In this document: positions 9,001 to 17,791 of the stretch, piece after piece | How positions within the stretch are numbered: position 1 is the first letter of the stretch | How the letters are laid out: every line of letters starts with the position of its first letter | Origin: Actinoplanes teichomyceticus ATCC 31121 | GTDB taxonomy: Bacteria; Actinomycetota; Actinomycetes; Mycobacteriales; Micromonosporaceae | DNA length: 64,000 bases | Assembly (NCBI RefSeq): GCF_003711105.1 | Contig: NZ_CP023865.1 | Span: 3,187,001 to 3,251,000 of the forward strand | Reading direction: 5' to 3' | Program-made: the position numbers and the translations under genes | Notes under the pieces: generated by a model | The model's input: the letters and a program-made list of their open reading frames with translations, nothing else | What the model was told of the DNA's origin: nothing | The model's database searches: none

Positions 9001-10268
9001 ACGGCGGCGGGTGCGCCGGGCGGTCGGCGTCCCGAGCCGACCGCGGACAGGGCCGCGGCCACGTCCGCGGGGAACGGGAACGAGCCGGGCTGGTACGCGC
9101 AGATCGGCTCCTCCGCGTACAGGTCGGCGGTGGCCGCGTACGCCCGGGCCCGCGAGCCGCCGCACACGGTACGGAATTCGCAGGCCCCGCAGCGGCCCCG
9201 CAGGCGGTCCGGCTCGCGCAGCGTGGTGAACATCGGCGAGGTGCGGTAGATCTCGGTCAGCGGCTGCTGCCGCACGTTGCCGGCCGGGACCGGCAGGAAG
9301 CCGCTGGGGTACACGTCGCCGCGGTGGCTGATGAAGACGAACCCGTTGGCGGCGCTGACCTGCAACGGGGCGCGGCGTACCCGGCGTGGTCCGGTGGCCA
9401 GGCCGAGCTCGTCGAGCCGCTGCCGGAGCTGGTGGTACAGCGGGCCCAGATCGAGGTGGTCGGCCGCGGACAGGCCGCGGCGGTCCAGGATCGCGCGCTG
9501 CAGGCAGACCCGGCGGAAGTGGTGCGCCTCGGTGGTCTTCACCGGCACGATCTCGCCGAGGTCGTACAGGGTGTGCAGGACGTCCTCGGTCTGCGCGGCG
9601 TCCAGCCCGCGCAGCCCGCGACCGCGGCCGGTGGGGACCAGGAAGAAGACGCTCCACAGCAGGGCGCCGCGGTCGCGGATCAGTGCGGCGATGCCGGGCA
9701 GGTCGGTCACCGTGTCGGCGGTGACGGTGGTGTTGATCTGCACTTTCAGGCCCAGCGCGTCGGCCTCCCGCCAGGCGCGCATGGTGGCGGCCCAGACGCC
9801 GTCGAAGCCGCGGAAGCCGTCGTGCGCGGCCGGCCCGGCGGCGTCGACGCTCAGCGAGATGGCCCGGGCGCCCGCCTGGTGCAGCATGCCCAGCGCCTCC
9901 GCGGTGAGCGTCGGCGTGCCGGACGGGGACACCGACATCGCCAGGCCCAGCTCGGTGCCGCGGCGTACCAGGGTGGCCAGGTCGGGCCGCTGGAACGGGT
10001 CGCCACCGGTGATCACGAACAGCGGCGACGGCCGGCCGAACGCGGCGACCTGGGTCATCAGGTCGACGGCCTCGTCGGTGCCGAGCTCGCCCGCGTCGCG
10101 CAGCGGCTGGGCGGAGGCGCGGCAGTGCCGGCAGGCCAGGGGGCAGGCCTGGGTGGCCTCCCAGATGACGATGAAGGGGCGGTCGGCGCCGCTGCTGCGC
10201 GGAATCCGTACGTCGCGGGCGCGGCCCGCGGCCACCGGCCCGGCGGCGCCCTCACTGCCCGGCTGCAT
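8985..10268 (-). CDS. Radical SAM/SPASM protein
   Basis: About 427 aa. The start at 10268 is chosen because a strong AGGGAGG precedes it; an upstream TTG at 10328 lacks support. The radical SAM cluster motif is CPLACRHC (CxxxCxxC) near residue 42, followed by ITGGDPFQRPDL. The C-terminal SPASM region contains CGACEFRTVCGG and a late Cys (EEPICAYQPG), for auxiliary Fe-S clusters. It resembles the TIGR04053-type radical SAM/SPASM proteins related to heme-pathway and peptide-modifying enzymes; the substrate is unknown. No precursor peptide or heme gene is adjacent. The last residues are Pro/Ala-rich and encoded next to a tandem repeat. Confidence 0.85.
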   Translation of the reverse strand: MQPGSEGAAGPVAAGRARDVRIPRSSGADRPFIVIWEATQACPLACRHCRASAQPLRDAGELGTDEAVDLMTQVAAFGRPSPLFVITGGDPFQRPDLATLVRRGTELGLAMSVSPSGTPTLTAEALGMLHQAGARAISLSVDAAGPAAHDGFRGFDGVWAATMRAWREADALGLKVQINTTVTADTVTDLPGIAALIRDRGALLWSVFFLVPTGRGRGLRGLDAAQTEDVLHTLYDLGEIVPVKTTEAHHFRRVCLQRAILDRRGLSAADHLDLGPLYHQLRQRLDELGLATGPRRVRRAPLQVSAANGFVFISHRGDVYPSGFLPVPAGNVRQQPLTEIYRTSPMFTTLREPDRLRGRCGACEFRTVCGGSRARAYAATADLYAEEPICAYQPGSFPFPADVAAALSAVGSGRRPPGAPAAVPAPR

Positions 10269-10439
10269 CCCGGCCTCCCTCGCTTCGTCGCACCCTGCAC
10301 TGTCGTCGCGCCGGGGGTCGACGGACAAGGGTCCCGAGGTCCCGCGTCCGGGTGCCCGAAGTCCTGTCCGGGCGGCGGCGGCCGGGGGAGCGGACCGCCG
10401 CCACCGGCGAGATGGGCCGGATCACCGGCGCGGACGCGG

Positions 10440-11390
10440 TCACCGCATGACGCGGTGGGTGAGCGAGCGTACGGCCCGGGTCACCTCCGGGGTCACGTAC
10501 CGCAGCAGGCCGGCCGCCCCGACGACGGCTCCCGGCCGGAGGCGCGCGTCGGTGGCCGCGCGGATGATCACCTGGGCCGCGTCGGCATTCCGCGCTGTGT
10601 CGGCGTCCCGTGCTGTGTCGGCGTCCCGTGCTGTGTCGGTATTCCGTGCTGTGTCGGTATTCCGTGCTGTGTCGGTACTCCGCGCGGTGTCGGCGATCCG
10701 CGCTGTCCCGGCATTTCGTGCTGTGCCGGTGTCCCGTGCCGTGCCGGTGTCGCGCGCCGGGTGGGCGGCCGGGGACGGTGTCCGCGCGGCGGCGCCGGAC
10801 GCCGTGGCCGTGCCGGGATCGGCGGCCACCAGCGTGATCCCCCGCTCGTGCAGCGGCCCGGCCACGTCCAGCGCCCACGCCAGGTTGGCCAGCCGGGCCC
10901 GGCCGGCGACCGCCAGCCCGTGGTACTCGCCCGGCGGTTCCACCTCGCTGAAGTCGGGCACCGCGGCCGTGATCGACGAGGAGGTGACCTGGACGACGCG
11001 GCTGGGCGCGGCCGCGGCCAGCGCGTCGAGCAGCGCCTGGGTCAGCAGGAACGGCGAGAGGTGGTTGAGCACGAAGCTGCCCTCCAGGCCGTCCACCGTC
11101 GTCCACCGGTCGGCGAACACCCCGCCCACGTTGTTGACCAGCAGGTGCAGCGGACCCTCCGCGCTCAGCGTCGCGGCCAGCAGCCGGACCTCGGCCAGCG
11201 AGGACAGGTCCGCCCGTAGGAATCGGGCCGCGGGCTCGGCGGCGCCGGCGCACAGGGCCCGCGCCGCCCGGTCACCCCGCCCGGCGTCGCGGCCGACGAC
11301 GGTCACCGCGTAGCCCGCGTCGAGCAGGCCGCGCGCGGTCTCGTACCCGGGTCCCGCCGTGCCCGCGGTGACGACCGCCCTGGGTCTCAT
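10440..11390 (-). CDS. Degenerate short-chain dehydrogenase with hexapeptide repeats
   Basis: About 316 aa from the ATG at 11390. The N-terminal half is a Rossmann SDR: an altered TAGTAGPGYE nucleotide loop, LLVNNVGG, and VTSSSITAA for the Ser strand. Where retinol-dehydrogenase-like SDRs have YxxSKLAN, this protein has AGRARLANL, so the catalytic Tyr and Lys appear replaced by Ala and Arg. After residue ~200 an insert of about ten six-residue repeats of the TARNTD/TARDAD type precedes a short C-terminal tail (RYVTPEVTRAVRSL). It is probably not a normal oxidoreductase; it may be a binding protein or a decaying gene. Confidence 0.7.
   Translation of the reverse strand: MRPRAVVTAGTAGPGYETARGLLDAGYAVTVVGRDAGRGDRAARALCAGAAEPAARFLRADLSSLAEVRLLAATLSAEGPLHLLVNNVGGVFADRWTTVDGLEGSFVLNHLSPFLLTQALLDALAAAAPSRVVQVTSSSITAAVPDFSEVEPPGEYHGLAVAGRARLANLAWALDVAGPLHERGITLVAADPGTATASGAAARTPSPAAHPARDTGTARDTGTARNAGTARIADTARSTDTARNTDTARNTDTARDADTARDADTARNADAAQVIIRAATDARLRPGAVVGAAGLLRYVTPEVTRAVRSLTHRVMR
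10581..10760. repeat. 18-bp tandem repeat, ten copies, inside the SDR gene
   Basis: The unit gtcggtattccgtgctgt repeats with an exact 18-bp period from 10581 to 10760, with drift toward the right end. Read on the minus strand it encodes the six-residue repeat ending in TAR. The reading frame is kept across all copies, which suggests either selection for the protein repeat or recent slippage in multiples of 18 bp. Confidence 0.92.
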
Positions 11391-11533
11391 GGTCCGCCTC
11401 GCCTCGCCGTGGGGTCGCTGCATCCGCCGGGCCCGGCGGCGTCTCCGATTCTGTCCGCCGGGCGGCGCCCCCGGTGGACGTTCGCGCGTATGACGACCGG
11501 GCCGCGCGCCGGCCGGCGGGGCGGTGCGCTTCG

Positions 11534-11578
11534 TTGACACGGCAGAGGTCACTGGTTCGATCCCAGTATCGCCCACCA
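11534..11578 (+). other. tRNA 3'-end remnant (Val-type), likely attachment site
   Basis: The segment from ttgacac to the terminal acca matches the anticodon loop (GAC), variable region, a perfect T-arm (actgg ttcgatc ccagt) and the acceptor 3' strand atcgccc plus CCA of an actinobacterial tRNA-Val. The 5' acceptor strand (gggcgat) and D-arm are absent upstream, so it is not a working tRNA. Such 3' fragments are left as att sites by integrases, and a broken integrase gene lies just downstream. Confidence 0.7.
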
Positions 11579-11593
11579 GAGTTTGTGCAGGTC

Positions 11594-11629
11594 AACGGCT
11601 CGTTACCGGATTTCCGGTAACGAGCCGTT
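11594..11629 (+). terminator. Strong hairpin next to the att remnant
   Basis: Perfect inverted repeat: aacggctcgttaccgg, loop attt, then ccggtaacgagccgtt (16-bp stem). No T-tract follows. It lies 16 bp after the tRNA remnant and upstream of the integrase 3' end, so it could terminate the lost tRNA's transcript, the integrase transcript, or both. Confidence 0.65.
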
Positions 11630-11724
11630 GCTGTTCGGTGCTTACTGTGGGAGCGGAATGGGAGCGCAAGATCACCTTCGCGGTTATGGTGCTCCAGCCC
11701 TGCCGGAGTGGGCGTGTGGTGCGG

Positions 11725-12852
11725 TCAGGCCGCGTGAAGCCGGCGGTGGCGGCTGGCGGCGGTGCGGGTGGCTTCCCAGCGTGCTTGGAGGCTGTTGGTG
11801 ATGCGGGCGGTCATGGCGGGGGTGACGTGGCTGTAGACGCCGCGGACGCCGGGTAGGCGGTGGCCGAGTCTGCGGGCTTGGGCTACTTCGGGGGATGTCG
11901 TTTTCGATCAGCCAGGTTTTGTGGGTGTGCCGTAGGTCGTGCAGGTGCAGATTTTCGATGATCGGTGGCGTGCGGGTGGCGGGGTCGCCGTTGACGGCGG
12001 GTCGCCAGGCTCGCCGCGACATCGAGGAGCGGCGTAGGAAGGCTCCGCGGGCGCCGCAGAAGACCAGGGGATGGTCGTGGCTGTCGATCACGGTCTGGAG
12101 CAGTTCGGTCAGGAACGGTGGTAGGTGGATGTCGCGGACGGCGGCGGTGGTCTTCGGCGGTCCGAGGTAGAGGGTGCCTCTGACCTCGTGGAGCGCGCCG
12201 TGCTCGGGGTGGATGCGGATGAGGCAGTCGCCGAGGTGGGTGTTTTTCTTGGCGAGGCCGGCGAGTTCGCCCCAACGCATGCCGGTGTAGGCGGCGGTGA
12301 TCACGAGGACCTGGTCGCTGTGGCGGGAGATGCGCTCGGCGATCCGGTTCACCTGGCCCGCGGTGGCGGTAGGTCGCTCGGCGGGGTGGCGGGTGAGGAT
12401 GCGGACGCCTTGACAGGGGCTGAACCCGAGGCGTTCGTCGGCGACGGCTTCACGCAGCAGAAGGCCGAGCAGGCTCATGACGCTGGCTGTGCTGCTCTCG
12501 GCAAGGCTCCTTTGAGGGTCTTGACGAAAGCCTTGATGTCTTGCCGGGCGATCTTGTTGAGGGGGACGTTGCCGAAGCGGGGGAGGATGTGGTTACACAG
12601 GTGGCTGTGGTAGGCCGCCCATTTGGCGTCGCCGGCCTCGTGTCCGGGTTCCCAGATGGTGATCCATTCGGCGAGGGTGATCCGGCCGCGGGCGGGGTCG
12701 ATGTAGGCGTCGCGGGCGTGTTCGATGTCGACTTGCTTGCTGCGGAGTTCGGCGGCTGCCCAGGTGGGGTGGCTGGAGTCGGTGACGACGTTGCCGTCGG
12801 CTTTACGGAAACGCACTCGGAAGCTGTCACCGCGCTTTTCTACCCATGCCAT
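11725..12852 (-). pseudogene. Tyrosine-recombinase integrase, frameshifted
   Basis: Integrase starting MAWVEKRGDSFRVRFRKADG (start at 12852). Its N-terminal SAM-like core-binding domain ends in a first frame break near 12478, where the 5' part stops at TGA and the catalytic part resumes in another frame at MSLLGLLLREAV. The catalytic domain shows the Arg motif TGMRWGEL and the box HDLRHTHKTW. A second break at a run of five C's (about 11894-11898) shifts the frame just before the tyrosine box. Restoring the frame gives RRLGHRLPGVRGVYSHVTP with the nucleophilic Tyr. Two frameshifts make an active recombinase unlikely unless they are sequencing errors. Confidence 0.75.
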
Positions 12853-13221
12853 GGGGTGCTTCCCTTTCGATTCGGGGTCATCGCGGTGTGCATGGACGCT
12901 TCGCTGCGGGGGTGTTGGCAAGTCGGCGTCGGGACGCGGCCGGGGTGTGCGGCGCTGGGTCTTGCGGCCGATCGGGGGACGTGCCGCCGGGGTGATGATC
13001 GCGGTGAGGTCCGCTGGCGAGAACCGCAGGTGCTTGCCGAGGAAGGTGCACGGAATCTGGCGCGCGGCGGCCTTCTTGCGCAGCCATGACTCGCGGACTT
13101 TCGAACGGTCGGCCGCTTCGGCGGGTGTGTAGAGGATGGGCCGGCCGGTGACGGGGTTTGGTGGCCGGGGACATCGGTGTCGGTCCGGCGGGGCAGCGGT
13201 CGTGGTGACCTGGGCATGCAA
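12853..13221 (-). pseudogene. Excisionase-like helix-turn-helix, read into the integrase frame
   Basis: The region encodes ILYTPAEAADRSKVRESWLRKKAAARQ and the wing FLGKHLRFSPADLTAI, typical of MerR-type excisionase or HTH_17 proteins found beside actinobacterial integrases. The best ribosome-binding site (aaggag, near 13229) serves an ATG at 13217 in another frame, while the HTH frame only has a TTG at 13221 and runs without a stop into the integrase. A small frameshift at the 5' end is likely. It appears to have decayed together with the integrase. Confidence 0.5.
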
Positions 13222-13352
13222 GCACTCCTTGGATGAGGACGTGGTGATCGATGCCGAGACGTGAAGAAGCCCGGCGCCACTGGTGCGCCGGGCCGAATGA
13301 GGTGCGAAATCTTTCCGCTATCTGCAGGGCTTCGAGCTGGAGTGATCGAGAA

Positions 13353-13397
13353 TCTGACTACGGATCAAAAGGTTAGGGGTTCCCTTTCAGGCGCACA
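13353..13397 (+). other. Degenerate tRNA-Arg-like 3' segment
   Basis: tctga, loop ctacgga (anticodon ACG), tcaaa, aggtt, then aggggttccctttcaggcgcac resembles the anticodon arm to acceptor 3' strand of an actinobacterial tRNA-Arg(ACG). The T-loop is shortened and the anticodon stem is mismatched, so it is not functional. It may be a second, older integration scar. Nothing else is evident between 13222 and 13461. Confidence 0.35.
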
Positions 13398-13461
13398 AAA
13401 GATCAAGGCCTTGACCTGCGGAAACAAGGGTCACGGCCATTTTTCCCTCTGTCGGCCCCTA

Positions 13462-14386
13462 GGGAGTGTTTGGTAAGTCATCGGAGCCATTCGCCGATCG
13501 CGGCGATTCGCACGGTGGCGAGGTAGCGGACGGCCAACTTGTCGTAGCGAGTCGCCACGGCTCTATACCGCTTGAGGCGGTTGATGCCGCACTCAACGGC
13601 ATGACGCTGCTTGTAGATCTCGCGATCGAACGCGGGTGGCCGGCCACCGGCGGTGCCACGTCGTTGTCGATGCCCTGCTTGGTCCGAGGGCTCGCTGATA
13701 GTGGCCCGGATCCCGCGTCGGCGCAGGTGAGCACGGTTGCTGCGGGAGCTGTAAGCCTTGTCGGCAAGGACCCGGTCTGGACGGGTCCTTGCCGCTCCCC
13801 GGCCCAGGCGCGGCACCCGGATCCCCGCCAGGACCGCCTCGAACTGCGGGCTGTCACCGGCTTGACCAGCCGTGACCAGCATCGACAACGGCCGCTGGCC
13901 CTGCTCGCAGGCCAAGTGCAACTTGGTACTCAGCCCGCCACGTGACCGGCCGAGGGCATGGTCGTTGGGTTCGGTGTCCACCCCACCCGGCGGATGTTTC
14001 TGATCGTCCCCCTTTTCCGGGCGCCGGCGGCATGCTGATGTGCACGGCACACGGTCGAGTCGACGGATACGTCCCAGGTGATGATGTGGTCGGCATCGGC
14101 GGCGGCCTGCAGCCGAGTGAGGACCTCGGCCCAGACACCGTCGCGTTGCCACTGCCTGAACAGCCCGTATGCGGTCTCCCACGGCCCATAGCGTTCCGGC
14201 ATGTCCCGCCACGGCGACCCCGTCCGGACCCGCCACCGGATCCCGTTGATCACCGTCCGGCGATCCCGTGGCGGACGCCCCATCCGTACCGGCGGAAGCA
14301 CCGCCGACAGCCGAGCCCATTGAGCATTGGTCAGGTCACCACGCGCCACGCATGCTCAACGAACGATCAACAATCCAAACACTCCC
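13462..14386 (-). mobile_element. IS5-family (IS427-group-like) insertion sequence
   Basis: A 925-bp element bounded by perfect 12-bp terminal inverted repeats: gggagtgtttgg at 13462-13473 and ccaaacactccc at 14375-14386. It is flanked by ta on each side, which could be a short target duplication. It contains one transposase locus in two overlapping frames on the minus strand. It lies between the integrase remnant and the aldehyde dehydrogenase region. Confidence 0.9.
13478..14349 (-). CDS. IS5-family transposase, two-frame (probable programmed frameshift)
   Basis: The upstream frame (GTG at 14349 to 13930) gives the N-terminal part [20 protein letters not shown], containing the first DDE Asp in [15 protein letters not shown]. 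The overlapping second frame continues from [20 protein letters not shown] to the end at 13478. It carries the second Asp in [10 protein letters not shown] and the Glu region [20 protein letters not shown]. Joining two frames in an overlap is normal for this IS group, where a -1 ribosomal frameshift makes the full protein. The element may therefore still be active. Confidence 0.85.
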
Positions 14387-14888
14387 TAAACCCACTATGT
14401 GGGATCGTGGTGATCGCATGTCGCTGACGTGGTCCGTCCATAGTGATTCGCGCATTGAGCTGGGCCTTCGCTTGGAATCATGGCCGGACCTGAGCCCGAC
14501 CCGGTTACTGTGCGTGATGCCCGAAGGGGTGTTTGTCTTCTCAATCAGGGCGGCCACGAGTCATGTATGTCAGTGTTTGACGCGGAAGCCGATGGTCGGC
14601 ACGAGGCGAGACATGTGCGGCTACCGGGGCAGTGTCGCGCCGCCGAGGAGCCTGCATCACCGCGGTGTGGTGACGGCGGCGGCCGGCCCGGCGCCACATC
14701 TGCGCCATCCTCGTCGCTCGTGGCAGCTTGAATGGCGGGCGCAGGGACCGAGGTGCGGTGCCGACCCAGCCCCCATGTAGAAGTCCCGACCAGCGGCGCG
14801 CAGTAGTACACAGGTATGACATCGACCATTTACAACGGATGTAACGCCGGATTTCTACCCGCCGGGACCGGTAGCTGAAGTCGCCGGT
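14387..14888. other. Intergenic stretch, no supported gene
   Basis: About 500 bp right of the insertion sequence. Short open frames exist on both strands, but none has a family match, good codon bias or a clear ribosome-binding site. Base composition is less GC-rich than the chromosomal flanks, in line with accessory DNA. Confidence 0.5.
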
Positions 14889-15236
14889 CTATTCGAGAAA
14901 CGCGGCGAATGACACGGCCTGGTCGAATCGGTGGGCGGCCAGATCCTCGACGCGAATCAGGAATTTGCCCCGGTAGACGTCGTCACCGGGATCGAACTGG
15001 ACGAGCGGCAACCAGTCATGCCACACCCGGTGTAGTTCCTTCTCCAGCAGGTAGTCCGTCTGCTCCGGCTTGCTGACGGGATCGCCGGCCTGCTCGCGGG
15101 GGTCCGGCAGCACTGACACCGGCTCGGTGACCAGTCCGGACAACACCTCCTGCGTGATCGTCAGCCGTTCGATCTCCCGTTGGCACTCCTCGATCAGCCC
15201 GGCGATCTGCGCGGCTTCCTCTTCCAACCGCAGCAA
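14889..15236 (-). pseudogene. Hypothetical coiled-coil protein, probably 5'-damaged
   Basis: 115 codons from a TTG at 15236. The coding frame extends upstream to about 15272 (LAEREAAARVELLRLEEEAAQ) without any ATG, GTG or TTG. The N-terminal helix EEEAAQIAGLIEECQREIERLTITQEVL looks like the short coiled-coil proteins common beside actinobacterial mobile elements. The C-terminal half is of unknown type. The missing start suggests a remnant. Confidence 0.4.
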
Positions 15237-15347
15237 CTCGACCCGAGCCGCCGCCTCCCGCTCCGCAAGGACATCGATGCTTATCGCAGGTCACTCAGGG
15301 AGGAACGCACCCCACCCACCCACCAACAAGATCCCCTTCCAGCGTCA

Positions 15348-15468
15348 GTACTGACGCGAGCGAGCCGTCGGCCGGATGTCAGTCAGCTGACGGAGGCTGT
15401 CGGCACGGTGGCCGGGCCATTCTCGTGGAGACAGCGAAAGTGCCCGGTACCCGGGCGAGACCACGAGG
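15348..15468 (+). promoter_or_regulatory. Structured leader, copy 1 (upstream of aldehyde dehydrogenase)
   Basis: 121 bp about 94% identical to 22132-22251. It contains the palindrome gtcagctgac near 15379 and a nested inverted repeat near the start codon. The outer arms are ctcgtgg (15422-15428) and ccacgag (15461-15467); the inner arms are gcccgg (15442-15447) and ccgggc (15451-15456). The right outer arm overlaps the ribosome-binding site (gagg, 15465-15468), eight bases before the ATG at 15477. The leader RNA could hide the ribosome-binding site, or the DNA could be an operator for a shared regulator. Confidence 0.7.
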
Positions 15469-15476
15469 TGCGGACC

Positions 15477-16934
15477 ATGAACACCATCGCGCAGCACTGG
15501 ATCAACGGACAGTGGACCGGCTCCGGCTCGGTTCTGGAATCGATCAACCCGGCCGACGGCACCGTCGTCGGCTCGTTCTACGACGGTGGCGAGGCAGAGG
15601 CCTCGGCCGCCGTGGACGCCGCCGCCGCCGCGTTCGCGACCACCGAATGGGCGCGCACTCCCTCGCTCCGGGCGACCGCACTCAGCCGGCTGGCCGACGC
15701 CCTCGAGGCCCGGGTACCCGAGGTTGCGGCCATGCTGTCCCGGGAGAACGGCAAGCTGCTGGGTGAGACCACGTGGGAGGTCAGCGGTGCGGTCGGGTGG
15801 CTGCGGTACGCGGCGGCTTCTGTGCGCACCCAGACCGCCGGGCGCGCCGCCGAGACGGCACCCGGCCAGTACACCCACTCGGTGCCCGAGCCGCTCGGTG
15901 TCGCCGGGATCATTTCTCCCTGGAACTCCCCCATCATGCTGACCGTGCGGGCACTGGGCCCGGCGCTGGCCGCCGGCTGCACCGTCGTGGTCAAACTTCC
16001 GGCTCAGACGGCACTGACCAATCAGCTTTTCGCGCGGATCCTGGCCTCGGTCCCGGAGATCCCGGCGGGCGTGGTCAGCGTGTTCACCGAGTCCGGCAAC
16101 ACCGGAGCCCCGTTCCTGGTCTCCTCGGACAAGATCGACGTGATCAACTACACCGGCAGTACGCCGGTCGGGCGCCATATCGCGGCCGCGGCTTCCACCA
16201 CACTCAAGCGGGTCGGCCTGGAACTGGGCGGCAAGGCGCCGATGGTGATTCTTCCCGACGCCGATCTGGACATGGTGATCCCGACCGTGGTGCAGTCGCT
16301 GGTGCTGATGAACGGGCAGTTCTGCTGCACAGGCTCCCGCGTACTGGTTCACCGGGACATCGCCGATCAGGTGCGCACCCGACTCACCAACGCGCTCGCG
16401 CAGGTGCGGCTCGGCTCGGGCGACGACAAGGATGCCCAGCTCGGCCCGGTGATCGACCGGGCGTCCGCCCAGCGGGTGGACGCGATCGTCGAGGAAGCCA
16501 CCTCGTACGGCACGGTACTGCTGCGCGGCGGCATGGTCACCGACGGCCCCCTGGCCGCCGGTGCGTTCTACCGGCCGAGCCTGATCGAGGTGGACCGCAC
16601 CGACGTCCGGATCGTGCAGGAAGAGGTCTTCGGCCCGGTCCAGACGTTCGAGATCTTCGACGACGAGGACGACGCCGTGACCAAGGCGAACGCCACCATC
16701 TATGGCCTGGCCGCCTCGGTGTTCAGCTCGGACTCGATGAAGGCCCGCCGGATCGCCCGGCGTATCCGCACCGGCACCGTATGGATCAACACCTGGGGAG
16801 CCATCAGCGAGGACTTCGAGGAGGGCGGCGTCAAGGGAAGCGGTTACGGGTATCTGTGCGGCCCGCGAGCTATCGAGGAATTCCAGGCCCTCAAGGTGTA
16901 CGTGGAGCAGGACCACACCCAGTCCGCTCACTGA
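15477..16934 (+). CDS. NAD(P)-dependent aldehyde dehydrogenase
   Basis: 485 aa. The start at 15477 is fixed by cacgagg at eight bases. It carries the ALDH-family signatures: the cofactor site SPWNSPIMLTVRALGPALAAG, Rossmann NYTGSTPVGRHIA, the general-base Glu in LELGGKAP near residue 252, and the catalytic Cys region NGQFCCTGSRV near 284. The C-terminal EEVFGPVQ and GYLCGPRAIEEFQ are also present. It oxidises an aldehyde to an acid; the closest types act on betaine, vanillin or similar aldehydes, and the substrate is not determinable. It is preceded by the duplicated leader and followed by a hairpin. Confidence 0.92.
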   Translation: MNTIAQHWINGQWTGSGSVLESINPADGTVVGSFYDGGEAEASAAVDAAAAAFATTEWARTPSLRATALSRLADALEARVPEVAAMLSRENGKLLGETTWEVSGAVGWLRYAAASVRTQTAGRAAETAPGQYTHSVPEPLGVAGIISPWNSPIMLTVRALGPALAAGCTVVVKLPAQTALTNQLFARILASVPEIPAGVVSVFTESGNTGAPFLVSSDKIDVINYTGSTPVGRHIAAAASTTLKRVGLELGGKAPMVILPDADLDMVIPTVVQSLVLMNGQFCCTGSRVLVHRDIADQVRTRLTNALAQVRLGSGDDKDAQLGPVIDRASAQRVDAIVEEATSYGTVLLRGGMVTDGPLAAGAFYRPSLIEVDRTDVRIVQEEVFGPVQTFEIFDDEDDAVTKANATIYGLAASVFSSDSMKARRIARRIRTGTVWINTWGAISEDFEEGGVKGSGYGYLCGPRAIEEFQALKVYVEQDHTQSAH

Positions 16935-16950
16935 TCAGATCATCACCTGG

Positions 16951-16974
16951 CCCGGCGCCCACTCGGGCGCCGGG
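16951..16974 (+). terminator. GC-rich hairpin after aldehyde dehydrogenase
   Basis: cccggcgccc, loop actc, gggcgccggg: a perfect 10-bp stem 16 bp after the stop codon. There is no T-tract, as usual for actinobacterial terminators. Confidence 0.65.
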
Positions 16975-17002
16975 GAGCCCTCCCGCACAGGAAGGGTGCA
17001 CC

Positions 17003-17380
17003 GTGGCCTCGACTCTGATCACCGGAGCGACGGACCCTCTTGGTTTCGCTCTGGCTGAGGAGCTTGCGGAAGCCAGGCACCAGTTGCTTCTGCACGGTCG
17101 TAACCCGCATCGACTGGTGCCGGTCGCGCAACGTTTCGGGGCCGGGCAGCACATCGCCAACCTGTCCGCTCTGGCCGCGACCCAGCGACGCTGGCTCGAA
17201 GTGGCGACACGGTCACCTCGACGTGCTGATCAACAACGATGGTGCGGCTTCACCTGGAACCGCACCATCCGAAGCCTGCCAGCAGACGGATACCAGCAGC
17301 GGCTAGCGGTGAGCCACCTAAGCCCTGTACTGCTCACCCGGCAACTGCTGCCGCTGTTGCGCGCGGGCAGCCCATCACGC
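17003..17380 (+). pseudogene. Short-chain dehydrogenase, frameshifted remnant
   Basis: GTG at 17003 with gaaggg upstream opens an SDR: STLITGATDPLGFALAEELAE, then HQLLLHGRNPHRL. The frame then breaks. The characteristic HLDVLINNDGAA is in the +1 frame around 17214-17250, and the helix LPADGYQQRLAVSHLSPVLLTRQLL returns in the first frame. The Tyr/Lys active-site half is missing. At least two frameshifts and a 3' truncation mark it as a pseudogene. Confidence 0.65.
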
Positions 17381-17431
17381 AGCGCCCACAACCGATGGCA
17401 TCAAAACGCAGCATTTCGATTGGAGTGGTCC

Positions 17432-17791
17432 ATGAACGAGAGAAGTGTCTCCCATGCCTACGGTGCCGACGATCCTGGACTGCTTAGCCCACCGGCAATG
17501 ACAGACATCCGGCACACGCTCCGGGAGCAGAGCCGGAACGCGTCCGCGATCGCCGAACTCCGGCTCGACCCTACCGTTCCGGCCGCCGTCCGGCGTTGGA
17601 AGCTGTGGCTCCTCACCGTGTGCGCCATCTACCCCACCATCGTCCTGCTGGGCCTGGCCACGAACCCTGTTCTGGAGGACCTGTACCTGCCGGTGCGACT
17701 CGCTGTACTCGTCCCGGCAGCGGCAGCAGCGATGGTCTGGCAGATCAATCCCCGACTGCAGCGACATTTCGGAGCTTGGCTCACCAGATGA
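17432..17791 (+). CDS. Small membrane protein (ABM-associated type)
   Basis: 119 aa, ATG at 17432 with ggag at seven bases. Two hydrophobic helices: LWLLTVCAIYPTIVLLGLA and VRLAVLVPAAAAAMVWQI. This resembles the C-terminal membrane tail seen on some antibiotic-biosynthesis-monooxygenase-like membrane proteins, but the ABM domain itself is absent, so the gene may be a truncated relative. Its stop overlaps the next start (ATGA), which implies co-translation with the LtrA gene. Confidence 0.5.
   Translation: MNERSVSHAYGADDPGLLSPPAMTDIRHTLREQSRNASAIAELRLDPTVPAAVRRWKLWLLTVCAIYPTIVLLGLATNPVLEDLYLPVRLAVLVPAAAAAMVWQINPRLQRHFGAWLTR

Noticed and set aside
8701..10760. Tandem repeats at 8701, 8897 and 10581 as possible CRISPR arrays
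   Set aside because: The repeats abut with no unique spacers of regular length, and no cas genes are present.
11391..11576. N-terminal extension of the SDR starting at 11576 (GDTGIEPVTSAVSTKR)
   Set aside because: This is the well-known spurious translation of a tRNA 3' region; the SDR start at 11390 is the sensible one.
11534..11578. Calling an intact tRNA-Val gene
   Set aside because: The D-arm and 5' acceptor strand are missing and the anticodon stem cannot form with the upstream sequence.
15345..16931. 528-codon minus-strand frame opposite the aldehyde dehydrogenase
   Set aside because: Antisense shadow of a well-supported gene with low-complexity translation.
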